The notes beneath the pieces were generated by a model. The model saw only the letters and a program-made list of their open reading frames with translations, made no database searches and had not been told where the DNA came from. DNA of 11,609 nucleotides from DATGIQ01 sp035295665. Its GTDB lineage: Bacteria > Planctomycetota > Planctomycetia > Gemmatales > Gemmataceae. Both the position numbers and the translations under genes were made by a program. The stretch lies in NCBI GenBank assembly GCA_035295665.1, contig DATGIQ010000059.1, positions 1 through 11,609 of the forward strand, read 5' to 3'. Below are positions 6,208-11,609 of this stretch, piece after piece. Numbering within the stretch: the stretch's first letter is position 1; each line of letters opens with the position of its first letter.

Positions 6208-7277
6208 TCCACCGCTTGCTCCTTGCCTGGTTCGACCGTTGCCGCCGAGACCTTCCTTGGCGTCGCAGTCGGGATCCGTACGCGATCTGGGTCAGCGAAA
6301 TCATGCTCCAGCAGACGCAGGTGGCGACGGTCATTCCGTACTTCCAACGATTTCTGGAGGCGTTTCCCACCGTGGCGGACCTGGCCGCGGCCAAGGAAAG
6401 CGAGGTCCTGCGGCTCTGGGAAGGATTGGGCTATTATCGCCGGGCGCGGGATCTGCATCGGGCGGCTCAACAAATCATCGCGGACCATGATGGCCGGATT
6501 CCGCAAGAGCCGGCAGTCCTGGCCGCCCTGCCGGGCATCGGCCGGTACACCGTGGGCGCGATTCTTTCACAGGCATTCGATCAACGGCTACCGATCCTGG
6601 AAACCAACAGTCAGCGCGTCCTCTGCCGGTTGTTTGGCCAGCGCGGCGATCCACGCCGCGGCGGGACTCGCCGTTGGCTCTGGGAAATGGCGGAGGCGTT
6701 GCTGCCGGCTCGCCGGGTGGGCGCCTTTAACCAGGCCCTGATGGAGCTGGGGGCCTTGGTGTGCACTCCGACGGCTCCACGCTGCGAGGCCTGTCCGGTT
6801 TATGCCCTCTGCACGGCCCGCCGCCGAGGCATCCAGGAGCAGATTCCCGAGCGTTCCGATCCACCCGCGGCCGTCGCGATCCAAGAAGCAGCCGTCGTCC
6901 TCTACCGTGGCCGGCGCGTGTTATTCGTTCAGCGGCCGCAGCAAGGCCGTTGGGCCGGGTTGTGGGAATTTCCGCATGCCCCGTTGGAAAAAGGTGAGAG
7001 GCCTGAAGAAACGGCGGCCCGGCTCCTTCCGCAACTGACCGGTATGGATGGCGCGATCAGATCGGAGCTGCTCACGCTTCGGCATAGCGTGACCCATCAT
7101 CGTATCACGATGATCTGCTTCCAAGCTCACTATCAGGGCGGAAGCTTTCGGTCCGATTTCTATCGCCGCGCCCGCTGGGTCGCACCGGCCGAGCTGAAGG
7201 CATTCCCCGTCAGTGCCCCGCAACGGAGGGTGGCTCAATTCCTCCTCCAGCCGAATCGGCAGCTCAACCTGTTCTGA
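6159..7277 (+). CDS. mutY: A/G-specific adenine DNA glycosylase MutY
   Basis: 372 residues, normal for the family. GTG 6159 follows AAGAAAGG at 6-nt spacing, and an in-frame TAA (6153-6155) excludes an earlier start. MutY removes adenine mispaired with 8-oxoguanine in base-excision repair. Visible parts: LPWRRSRDPYAIWVSEIMLQ with the catalytic Glu (E47); the helix-hairpin-helix LPGIGRYTVGAILS (124-137); the 4Fe-4S cysteines C202-x6-C209-x2-C212-x5-C218; and a C-terminal NUDIX-like 8-oxoG-recognition domain (about 240-350) with LRHSVTHHRITM replacing the FSH loop region. The residue aligned with the catalytic Asp of E. coli MutY (ILDGNVKRV) is Glu148 here (ILETNSQRV). The first about 15 residues come from a repeat arm and lack counterparts in E. 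coli MutY. Confidence 0.96.
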   Translation: MGSAIKIPKSPISHPQFHRLLLAWFDRCRRDLPWRRSRDPYAIWVSEIMLQQTQVATVIPYFQRFLEAFPTVADLAAAKESEVLRLWEGLGYYRRARDLHRAAQQIIADHDGRIPQEPAVLAALPGIGRYTVGAILSQAFDQRLPILETNSQRVLCRLFGQRGDPRRGGTRRWLWEMAEALLPARRVGAFNQALMELGALVCTPTAPRCEACPVYALCTARRRGIQEQIPERSDPPAAVAIQEAAVVLYRGRRVLFVQRPQQGRWAGLWEFPHAPLEKGERPEETAARLLPQLTGMDGAIRSELLTLRHSVTHHRITMICFQAHYQGGSFRSDFYRRARWVAPAELKAFPVSAPQRRVAQFLLQPNRQLNLF

Positions 7278-7280
7278 GAC

Positions 7281-7331
7281 GCGGTTCGCAGAGCCGCACG
7301 GTGTCGCGCCCCGCGCGGTTCTGCGAACCGC
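7281..7331 (+). terminator. 17-bp hairpin after mutY
   Basis: GCGGTTCGCAGAGCCGC (7281-7297) pairs with GCGGTTCTGCGAACCGC (7315-7331) over 17 positions with one G-T wobble, around a 17-nt GC-rich loop. It begins three bases after the mutY stop. No U-tract follows, so it may need other factors or serve to stabilise the 3' end. It separates mutY from the HMA gene, which should have its own promoter in 7332-7427; TATATT at 7401-7406 is a possible -10 without a convincing -35. Confidence 0.65.
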
Positions 7332-7427
7332 CGTTAAACCGGTCCGTGAACTCAGGCTGACAGCCGAGCGTGGAACGGGTACGATCGGCAGTCGAACGAC
7401 TATATTGTCTCTTTGAGGAGCACGATC

Positions 7428-7787
7428 ATGCGGATCTTACGGCAAATGGGGCCCTGGCTGGTAGCGGTGCCGGCGGTTCTGGTCGGCTGTAGCCGGCCCG
7501 CCAGTCCAGCGCACAAGGCATCGTTGACGACGAGTGTGGCCGCTCTTCCGGCGGCGGCACAAGTCGTCCTTACTGTGGAGGGAATGACCTGACCGCATTC
7601 CTGAGCTGTGAAGGTGCAAAAGGCACTGGCCGCTCTGCCGTGTGTAGAGCCGAATTCGATTACCACAGATGTTTCCATTCAGCAGGCCCGATTTACCGTC
7701 AAGGACAAAAGCGAGTGCTCGATGCAGGAAGTGACCAAGGCGATTGAAGAGGTCGGATTTACCGTGTCCGGCGTCACGGTGAAATAG
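7428..7787 (+). CDS. HMA-domain lipoprotein, candidate selenoprotein with two in-frame UGA
   Basis: 119 codons plus TAG if two TGA codons (7590-7592 and 7602-7604; residues 55 and 59) are read through. ATG 7428 follows GAGGAG at 7-nt spacing. A short signal peptide ends in lipobox LVGC (C21), predicting a membrane-anchored exported protein. Residues about 45-119 match the heavy-metal-associated ferredoxin-like fold: VVLTVEGMT, then U-PHS-U, then helix AVKVQKALAALPCVEP, strands ITTDVSIQQARFTVKD, helix MQEVTKAIEEVGF. The TGAs sit exactly where the two metal-binding cysteines of the GMTC-type motif belong. Without recoding, the product would be a 54-residue stub lacking most of the domain. TGA is a normal stop in neighbouring genes (6106-6108, 7275-7277), so selenocysteine is more likely than a changed code. 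A pseudogene is the alternative. The role could be Cu or Hg binding, or redox. Confidence 0.75.
7603..7635 (+). promoter_or_regulatory. Possible SECIS-like hairpin after the second UGA
   Basis: GGTGC (7613-7617) pairs with GCACT (7623-7627, last pair G-U) around the loop AAAAG. An outer GAGC (7603-7606) pairs with GCTC (7632-7635) across an internal loop. The inner stem begins 20 nt after the first UGA and 8 nt after the second, in the range used by bacterial selenocysteine insertion elements. The loop lacks a G in its first two positions, which known bacterial elements usually have, so support is weak. Confidence 0.3.
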
Positions 7788-7827
7788 CCGGCCGATCAGC
7801 GCTTTCCCTTCTGCAAGAGGTTACGAG

Positions 7828-9219
7828 ATGGAAAAACTGAGCGTCGCCCAAGCGCGCAAGTCCGAAAGCATTGGTCGGCAGATCGAATTGAATGGCTGGG
7901 TCCGCACCCGGCGGGATTCCAAAGGGGGCTTCAGCTTCATCGAGCTGAACGACGGCTCCTGCTTTGGCAATGTCCAGATCATCGCCGATGGAAATCTGCC
8001 CAACTACGAGTCGGAGGTGAAGCACCTCGGGGCCGGCGCCAGCATTCAGGTCCAGGGCGAGGTCCGGGCTTCGCCGGCCGCGGGTCAAGCAACCGAGATC
8101 GTGGCGCGCAGCATCCGCATTTATGGCGGGGCGGATCCCGAGACCTATCCCCTGCAAAAGAAGCGACATTCCTTCGAATTCCTGCGCACGCTCGCCCATC
8201 TCCGGCCGCGCACCAATACGTTCGGTGCCGTGGCCCGCGTCCGTAACTGTATATGCCGATCGATTCATGATTTCTTTCAGGAACAAGGCTTCCTCTACGT
8301 CCACCCGCCGCTCATCACGGCCAGCGATTGCGAGGGCGCCGGCCAGATGTTCAAGGTGACGACGCTCGACCTGGCCCAGCCGCCGCGCCGGGACGCCGCT
8401 GTCGATTTCACGCAGGACTTCTTCGGCCGGCCAACGTATTTAACCGTGAGCGGGCAGCTGGAAGCCGAGATTTTCGCCTGTTCGCTGGGAAAAGTTTATA
8501 CGTTTGGTCCGACGTTTCGGGCGGAAAACTCGAATACCTCCCGGCACCTTGCAGAATTCTGGATGGTCGAGCCGGAGATGGCCTTTTATGAACTGCATGA
8601 CAACATGGACCTGGCCGAAGCCTTTCTGAAACGCCTCGTTCGGGATGTGCTCGAACGCTGTGCCGAGGACATGCAGTTCTTCAACGAGCGCATCGACACC
8701 ACGGCCATTGCCACGCTCGAGGGCATCGTCCAGAGCGAATTCGTTCGGCTGTCGTACACCGAGGCGATTTCGGTTTTGCAAAAGTCCGGCCAATCCTTTG
8801 AATATCCGGTGGCCTGGGGCAACGACCTGCAAGCCGAGCACGAGCGCTATCTGACCGAACAAACCTTTCGGCGGCCGGTCATCCTGTACGATTATCCCAA
8901 GGCGATCAAATCGTTCTACATGCGGGTCAACGAGGATGAGCGCACGGTCCGGGCGATGGATGTCCTAGTGCCGCGGGTCGGCGAGATCATCGGCGGCAGC
9001 CAGCGTGAAGAGCGGCTCGATGTGCTCGAACGGCGGATGCGGGAGATGGATCTCAATCCCGAAGCGTATTGGTGGTACTTGGACCTGCGCCGCTATGGTA
9101 CGGTTCCCCACTCGGGTTTCGGCCTCGGCCTGGAGCGCACCGTGCAATTTGTCACTGGCATGGGGAATATCCGCGACGTGATTCCCTTCCCGCGCACGCC
9201 GGGAAGCGCGGATTTCTAG
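7828..9219 (+). CDS. asnS: Asparaginyl-tRNA synthetase
   Basis: 463 residues, typical for bacterial AsnRS. ATG 7828 follows GAGG at 7-nt spacing, 40 bases after the HMA gene. The enzyme charges tRNA-Asn with asparagine in the cytoplasm. The N-terminal OB-fold anticodon-binding domain spans about 1-105 (IGRQIELNGWVRTRRDSKGG, then FSFIELNDGS). The class II core follows: motif 1 near GFLYVHPPLITASDCEGAG, motif 2 FGPTFRAENSNTSRHLAEFW, motif 3 GFGLGLERTVQFVTGMGNIR. The terminal RDVIPFPRTPGSADF closely matches the AsnRS ending and argues against AspRS or LysRS. The whole chain looks intact. Having AsnRS suggests Asn-tRNA is made directly, although an amidotransferase route elsewhere in the genome cannot be excluded. 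Confidence 0.97.
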   Translation: MEKLSVAQARKSESIGRQIELNGWVRTRRDSKGGFSFIELNDGSCFGNVQIIADGNLPNYESEVKHLGAGASIQVQGEVRASPAAGQATEIVARSIRIYGGADPETYPLQKKRHSFEFLRTLAHLRPRTNTFGAVARVRNCICRSIHDFFQEQGFLYVHPPLITASDCEGAGQMFKVTTLDLAQPPRRDAAVDFTQDFFGRPTYLTVSGQLEAEIFACSLGKVYTFGPTFRAENSNTSRHLAEFWMVEPEMAFYELHDNMDLAEAFLKRLVRDVLERCAEDMQFFNERIDTTAIATLEGIVQSEFVRLSYTEAISVLQKSGQSFEYPVAWGNDLQAEHERYLTEQTFRRPVILYDYPKAIKSFYMRVNEDERTVRAMDVLVPRVGEIIGGSQREERLDVLERRMREMDLNPEAYWWYLDLRRYGTVPHSGFGLGLERTVQFVTGMGNIRDVIPFPRTPGSADF

Positions 9220-9260
9220 GATCGATTCTCCTTGATCGGCTGCCGTGGTTTCTTCCTTCG

Positions 9261-9315
9261 CTCGGCATCTCTGCGCGAAATGGTTCTCACTCGAGTTTCG
9301 CGCAGAGACGCCGAG
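9261..9315. terminator. 20-bp hairpin between convergent asnS and LamG genes
   Basis: The arm 9261-9280 (ending CTCTGCGCGAAA) pairs with 9296-9315 (starting TTTCGCGCAGAG) over 20 positions with one A-C mismatch and a 15-nt loop. It lies between the 3' ends of asnS and the LamG gene and can serve both. The TCTCTGCGCGAAA wording recalls dispersed repeats in other genomes, so it may also be a repeat family member. Confidence 0.65.
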
Positions 9316-9352
9316 AACACGGAGCAGAGAGTCCTTCGCGGCGGCAACATGC

Positions 9353-10090
9353 TTACGGACCAATCCCTGCCTTGTAATGAGTCAGGACTTGATTCGGTGT
9401 CAACGCTGCGCTGTAGAAGGCGACTTCATCGAGGCTGCCGGCGAAATATCTTCGGTCCAGCGTATTGCCGCCAATTTCGATCACGGGGTTGCCCATCAAA
9501 GTGTTGCCGTTCGTCGTACCGTTGGCTTCCAGGTTGCCGTCTACGTAGAGGTTTTTGTCCCCACCTTTCACGCGCGTGGCTACGATGTGATGCCAGTTAC
9601 CATCGTTGAGGGGCGTCATTCCAATGATGCTATCGTCCGGGTTGCCGGTGAAGAAGCAGGCCACATCGTTGAGATACGCAACGATCCAGTCGTTCGCCGT
9701 ACCCGGTACGTCGCTCCAGACCAGGCCAGTGCCTTGATAGCCTTGCGCGCCAAAGAGGCTGTCTGTGGTTGTGTTCATCCACAGCTCAACGGAGAAATCA
9801 TCGCCGACCGCACTGAGCACCCGAATGTGGCTGCTCGCCCCATCGAAGCTAACGGCGGTGTCCGAATCATTGGCAATGGCCCCGGATACGCCTTGCGTGT
9901 AGCCTCCGAAATACAGGCCGTTCAGACCGGAGCCAGAAGAATCGACCGCGATCCCACCCGACGATTCCCCGAGGCGATAATAAGCAATCGGACTGTCGGC
10001 AAGGACGGTAGACGGATAGTCCGCCTTGGCCGGTACCATGCTCAGAAACAAACCCAAAACCGCCAACGCCAAGCAACTTTGCTTCCTCAT
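9353..10090 (-). CDS. Secreted LamG/concanavalin A-like domain protein
   Basis: 245 residues. ATG 10088-10090 is chosen because GGAGGG lies 6 nt upstream and the signal peptide (MRKQSCLALAVLGLFLSMVP, cleavage after AKA near residue 23) begins there; the longer frame only adds nine residues. The mature protein is one LamG-type jelly-roll: ADSPIAYYRLGESSGGIAVD, then AVSFDGASSHIRV, FSVELWMNTT, DGNWHHIVATRVKGGDKNLY, VDGNLEANG, FAGSLDEVAFYSAALTPNQV. These motifs are typical of laminin G/pentraxin-like sugar- or protein-binding domains. No catalytic domain, anchor or sorting tail is seen, so it is a stand-alone secreted binding protein of unknown ligand. In planctomycetes such domains are abundant, usually within much larger proteins. 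Confidence 0.88.
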   Translation of the reverse strand: MRKQSCLALAVLGLFLSMVPAKADYPSTVLADSPIAYYRLGESSGGIAVDSSGSGLNGLYFGGYTQGVSGAIANDSDTAVSFDGASSHIRVLSAVGDDFSVELWMNTTTDSLFGAQGYQGTGLVWSDVPGTANDWIVAYLNDVACFFTGNPDDSIIGMTPLNDGNWHHIVATRVKGGDKNLYVDGNLEANGTTNGNTLMGNPVIEIGGNTLDRRYFAGSLDEVAFYSAALTPNQVLTHYKAGIGP

Positions 10091-10138
10091 GGAAGTCCCT
10101 CCCGGGTAGGAAATCAATCAGCCGTTCGCCCGCCGACG

Positions 10139-10154
10139 GCCGAAACCTTTCGGC
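10139..10154. promoter_or_regulatory. Short palindrome upstream of the LamG gene
   Basis: GCCGAAA-CC-TTTCGGC is a 7-bp dyad about 50 bases upstream of the LamG start, in the stretch where its promoter should lie. It could be an operator; no regulator or second copy is seen nearby. Confidence 0.2.
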
Positions 10155-10222
10155 GTGAGGACGATTGAACTCACCTGGTCTAACCGCCCTGCGCCGGCAT
10201 GTCAAGCAAAAAGTCAGGAGAA

Positions 10223-10233
10223 CAAATTCAGCG
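10223..10233. repeat. 11-bp direct repeat, copy 1
   Basis: CAAATTCAGCG occurs here and again at 11044-11054, one copy on each side of the small-protein/HNH gene pair and its promoter. It may mark the ends of an inserted segment. Confidence 0.5.
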
Positions 10234-10253
10234 CGGAAGGCGGAAGGCGGAAG
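10233..10253. repeat. Three exact heptamers (gcggaag)
   Basis: Three adjacent gcggaag units lie directly after the HNH gene stop (10259-10261, minus strand). The period and purine-rich unit match the heptanucleotide class seen at 1341, 5160 and 6116, but no inverted partner arm was found. Confidence 0.75.
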
Positions 10254-10258
10254 TGCCG

Positions 10259-10663
10259 CTACGCCGGCGGGAAAACGCCGGCCTCGATCAAGGCCGCACG
10301 GGTGGCGACGGCTTTGGGATCGTTGATCTTGAGAACGGCGATGGTGGCCCGGCCGATCGGCGTGCGGCCGATCAGCACGGGGCCGTCCCAGCGAAAATGC
10401 CGCGACCATTTGTGCCGTCGCGGGTGAAAGAGGCGAACGATGGCGCGGGAGCGCGGATCCTCGCCGGCGATGTTGGAGCCCTTGTAGCTGTTGCAGTAAA
10501 AGCAGGCCAAACCCAGATTGCCTGGCAGGTCCTGCCCGCCGTGGTGCCTGGCCTTGATGTGATCGACGTGGAACGGCAATTTGCTGAACGCCTGCGCCAG
10601 GCGGCAATATTCGCAGGTATCGTGGGCGCGTTGCCAAACGAGACGGACAAGCGCTTCATCCAT
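10259..10663 (-). CDS. HNH endonuclease family protein
   Basis: 134 residues. ATG 10661-10663 lies three bases after the stop of the upstream gene (TAA-ccc-ATG) with no clear Shine-Dalgarno of its own, which suggests translational coupling. The HNH fold is well marked: C17-x2-C20 (CEYC), HVDHIKARHHGG (H32, D34, H35, H41), N49 in GNLGLACFYCN, C54-x2-C57-N58. The four cysteines bind structural zinc, and the H-N-H residues coordinate the catalytic metal that cuts DNA. The C-terminal half (RLFHPRRHKW, RWDGPVLIGRTPIGRATI) is a conserved tail I recall from short stand-alone HNH proteins in cyanobacteria and planctomycetes. The target is unknown: restriction, mobile DNA or a toxin-like role are all possible. 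Confidence 0.9.
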   Translation of the reverse strand: MDEALVRLVWQRAHDTCEYCRLAQAFSKLPFHVDHIKARHHGGQDLPGNLGLACFYCNSYKGSNIAGEDPRSRAIVRLFHPRRHKWSRHFRWDGPVLIGRTPIGRATIAVLKINDPKAVATRAALIEAGVFPPA

Positions 10664-10666
10664 GGG

Positions 10667-10951
10667 TTAGTGAGCACGGCCGGCCTTGTGGAGCGACAGG
10701 CGCGCCTTGGCGCAGAGCAGATCGATCAGCCGGCCGATGCGGCGGTACGTCTCAAGCTCCTGCTGCTCGTGCTTGCTGAGCCGGTCGTTCTGATTCTTGT
10801 CGAGGAGCTGGTGCATGCGCTCCTGGTCCTCGGCCGTGAATTCCAGGTCGAGGAGAGAGCGGGCGGCCGCCGGAGATAGCGTCGGCTTGTCCGGTCCAAT
10901 GACGCGGCTTAGGATCGCGGCCTCATCGGCGTCGGCATGGGTTAGTTGCAT
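10667..10951 (-). CDS. Small helical protein partnered with HNH nuclease
   Basis: 94 residues. ATG 10949-10951 has GAGAGGAA just upstream and lies downstream of an extended -10 (10988-10996). The longer frame starting at 11029 would begin upstream of that promoter and is rejected. The sequence is almost all helix, with no signal peptide or Cys motif: LSPAAARSLLDLEFTAEDQE, RMHQLLDKNQNDRLSKHEQQ, ELETYRRIGRLIDLLCAKAR. It carries 3' of it the HNH gene, three bases away. I recall similar about 90-100-residue proteins placed directly before such HNH genes in other phyla. Function is unknown; a role as partner, inhibitor or antitoxin of the nuclease is inference from linkage and size. Confidence 0.82.
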   Translation of the reverse strand: MQLTHADADEAAILSRVIGPDKPTLSPAAARSLLDLEFTAEDQERMHQLLDKNQNDRLSKHEQQELETYRRIGRLIDLLCAKARLSLHKAGRAH

Positions 10952-10987
10952 GGGCGTTCCTCTCGGGGCGATGGTGTACCAAGGCAG

Positions 10988-10996
10988 AGTATAGCA
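10988..10996 (-). promoter_or_regulatory. Extended -10 promoter for the HNH operon
   Basis: On the minus strand, TGCTATACT reads as a TGn plus near-consensus -10 hexamer (TATACT at 10993-10988). The -35 region (around TTCTGG, 16 bp upstream) is poor, as expected for an extended -10 promoter. Transcription would begin near 10981, about 30 bases before the start codon at 10951. Confidence 0.5.
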
Positions 10997-11043
10997 CAGC
11001 TGACGGTGGCCAGAAAACGGCTTTTTCAAGGAGGGTTACGGGT

Positions 11044-11054
11044 CAAATTCAGCG
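11044..11054. repeat. 11-bp direct repeat, copy 2
   Basis: CAAATTCAGCG, identical to 10223-10233. It overlaps the stop codon of the broken GDSL gene (complement of 11049-11051), so that gene's truncation point coincides with the repeat. Confidence 0.5.
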
Positions 11055-11468
11055 ACTACCACCCGAACGGTTTCTAAAGTAAGATGAAAACCTCATCAGG
11101 CCAGACAAGCTCTCTTGATTCTGAGTCGCCACCAGACGTATGGCAGTCGAGTTCCCAGTCAGGTTGGTTTCCGCACCCCCCCCAAGCATTATTGGTCCCC
11201 CCGAGTAAGCTGGCAGTAGGGGTGGGCACGCCAAGGTCGGCAGCCAGCCGCTCCACCCACACCGGACCGTTGGACCATCGCCCTTGGTAGTAAGGGGGGA
11301 AGTGGGATTAGTATTGTTCGTGCTCGCGTAGCGGTTCCCGGTATCCGTGAGGCTGTCGCCAAAGGCAACGATTTCCGTGAAGAGGTCGGCCAAGCCGCTC
11401 TGGGCCGACCAGGCCCATGCTGCAAAAACGAGACCTCCAATCCACAATCTACCCAGGAATCGTTTCAT
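11049..11468 (-). pseudogene. Truncated, frameshifted GDSL/SGNH esterase
   Basis: ATG 11466-11468 opens a signal peptide (MKRFLGRLWIGGLVFAAWAW) and the GDSL block IVAFGDSLTDTGNRYA with its nucleophile Ser. The apparent 139-residue frame is chimeric. After a run of six C, family-like sequence moves to another frame (YYQGRWSNGPVWVERLAADL, then GTNNAWGG). After a run of eight G it returns to the first frame (AETNLTG). Seven bases in each run would give one continuous SGNH sequence, so the lesions are a -1 and a +1 slip that cancel. The last about 30 residues resemble nothing and the C-terminal Asp-His part of the catalytic site is absent. Normal family members are about 250-350 residues. It is therefore a decayed secreted lipase/esterase; homopolymer sequencing errors could explain the slips but not the truncation. 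Confidence 0.8.
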
Positions 11469-11609
11469 AGACCTATCACTCCCCTCGACTTAGGCAGCAC
11501 TTGCTGTACACCACGGTACAACAGACACTTCCTGTGGAACCGGAGCACCAATAGGCAGTGTGGTCACCGATTTCAGGAGAATCAAGAAAAATCCCAACAT
11601 TTCGCGGCT
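11469..11609. other. Upstream region of the broken GDSL gene
   Basis: A GAGGGGAG Shine-Dalgarno lies about 10 nt upstream of 11468 on the minus strand. An imperfect dyad TGTAC-ACCACG-GTACA at 11505-11520 could be an operator. No convincing promoter pair and no other gene is seen to the window end. Confidence 0.35.

Noticed and set aside
7590..7604. A changed genetic code in which TGA is always an amino acid
   Set aside because: TGA ends the FHA and MutY frames at family-typical lengths (6106-6108, 7275-7277), so only local recoding is plausible.
7400..7678. Minus-strand 92-codon frame as the real gene at the HMA locus
   Set aside because: It has no recognisable family, no convincing start site, and overlaps the plus-strand frame that shows a lipobox and HMA fold.
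10667..11029. Longer 120-codon version of the small helical protein
   Set aside because: Its start lies upstream of the extended -10 at 10988-10996, whereas ATG 10949-10951 has a good ribosome site.
1..11609. tRNA, rRNA, riboswitch or insertion sequence
   Set aside because: No tRNA TpsiC-arm pattern, conserved rRNA block, transposase frame or recognisable riboswitch core was found in any intergenic stretch read.

Overview
The window looks like a GC-rich chromosomal segment of a planctomycete or close relative. The evidence is a two-module ABC-2 permease that opens like planctomycete permeases, a secreted nitrilase-fold hydrolase, an orphan lipoprotein solute-binding protein, an FHA protein with a long low-complexity tail, a secreted LamG protein, and many heptanucleotide repeats. 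No database search was possible, so the taxonomy is inference. Genes lie on both strands with little operon structure. No rRNA, tRNA, CRISPR array or insertion sequence was recognised.

Layout. 1-1279 (-) is the start of an ABC-2 permease that runs off the window. 1593-1901 (+) encodes a small acidic protein with two Cys pairs. 2196-3575 (+) encodes an exported carbon-nitrogen hydrolase, preceded by a perfect 17-bp hairpin. 3699-5270 (-) encodes a solute-binding lipoprotein whose signal peptide is written in heptanucleotide repeats. 5491-6108 (+) is an FHA protein and 6159-7277 (+) is MutY; the MutY start site lies in the loop of a repeat-built inverted repeat. 7428-7787 (+) is a short heavy-metal-associated (HMA) lipoprotein interrupted by two in-frame TGA codons. 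7828-9219 (+) is asparaginyl-tRNA synthetase. 9353-10090 (-) is a LamG protein. 10259-10951 (-) is a two-gene unit of a small helical protein and an HNH nuclease. 11049-11468 (-) is the wreck of a GDSL/SGNH esterase gene.

The most interesting locus is 7428-7787. Both TGA codons fall where an HMA domain carries its metal-binding cysteines (GMT-U-PHS-U), and the frame stays open and homologous for 60 more codons. The simplest reading is an undescribed or rarely annotated selenoprotein with a U-x3-U metal or redox motif. Standard gene callers would truncate or miss it.

A second theme is heptanucleotide tandem repeats, often arranged as inverted repeats. There are four clear places (1341-1407, 5160-5257, 6116-6207, 10233-10253), two of which have become part of coding sequences. 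A third is the HNH pair, bounded by an 11-bp direct repeat next to a truncated gene, which suggests a mobile or horizontally acquired cassette.
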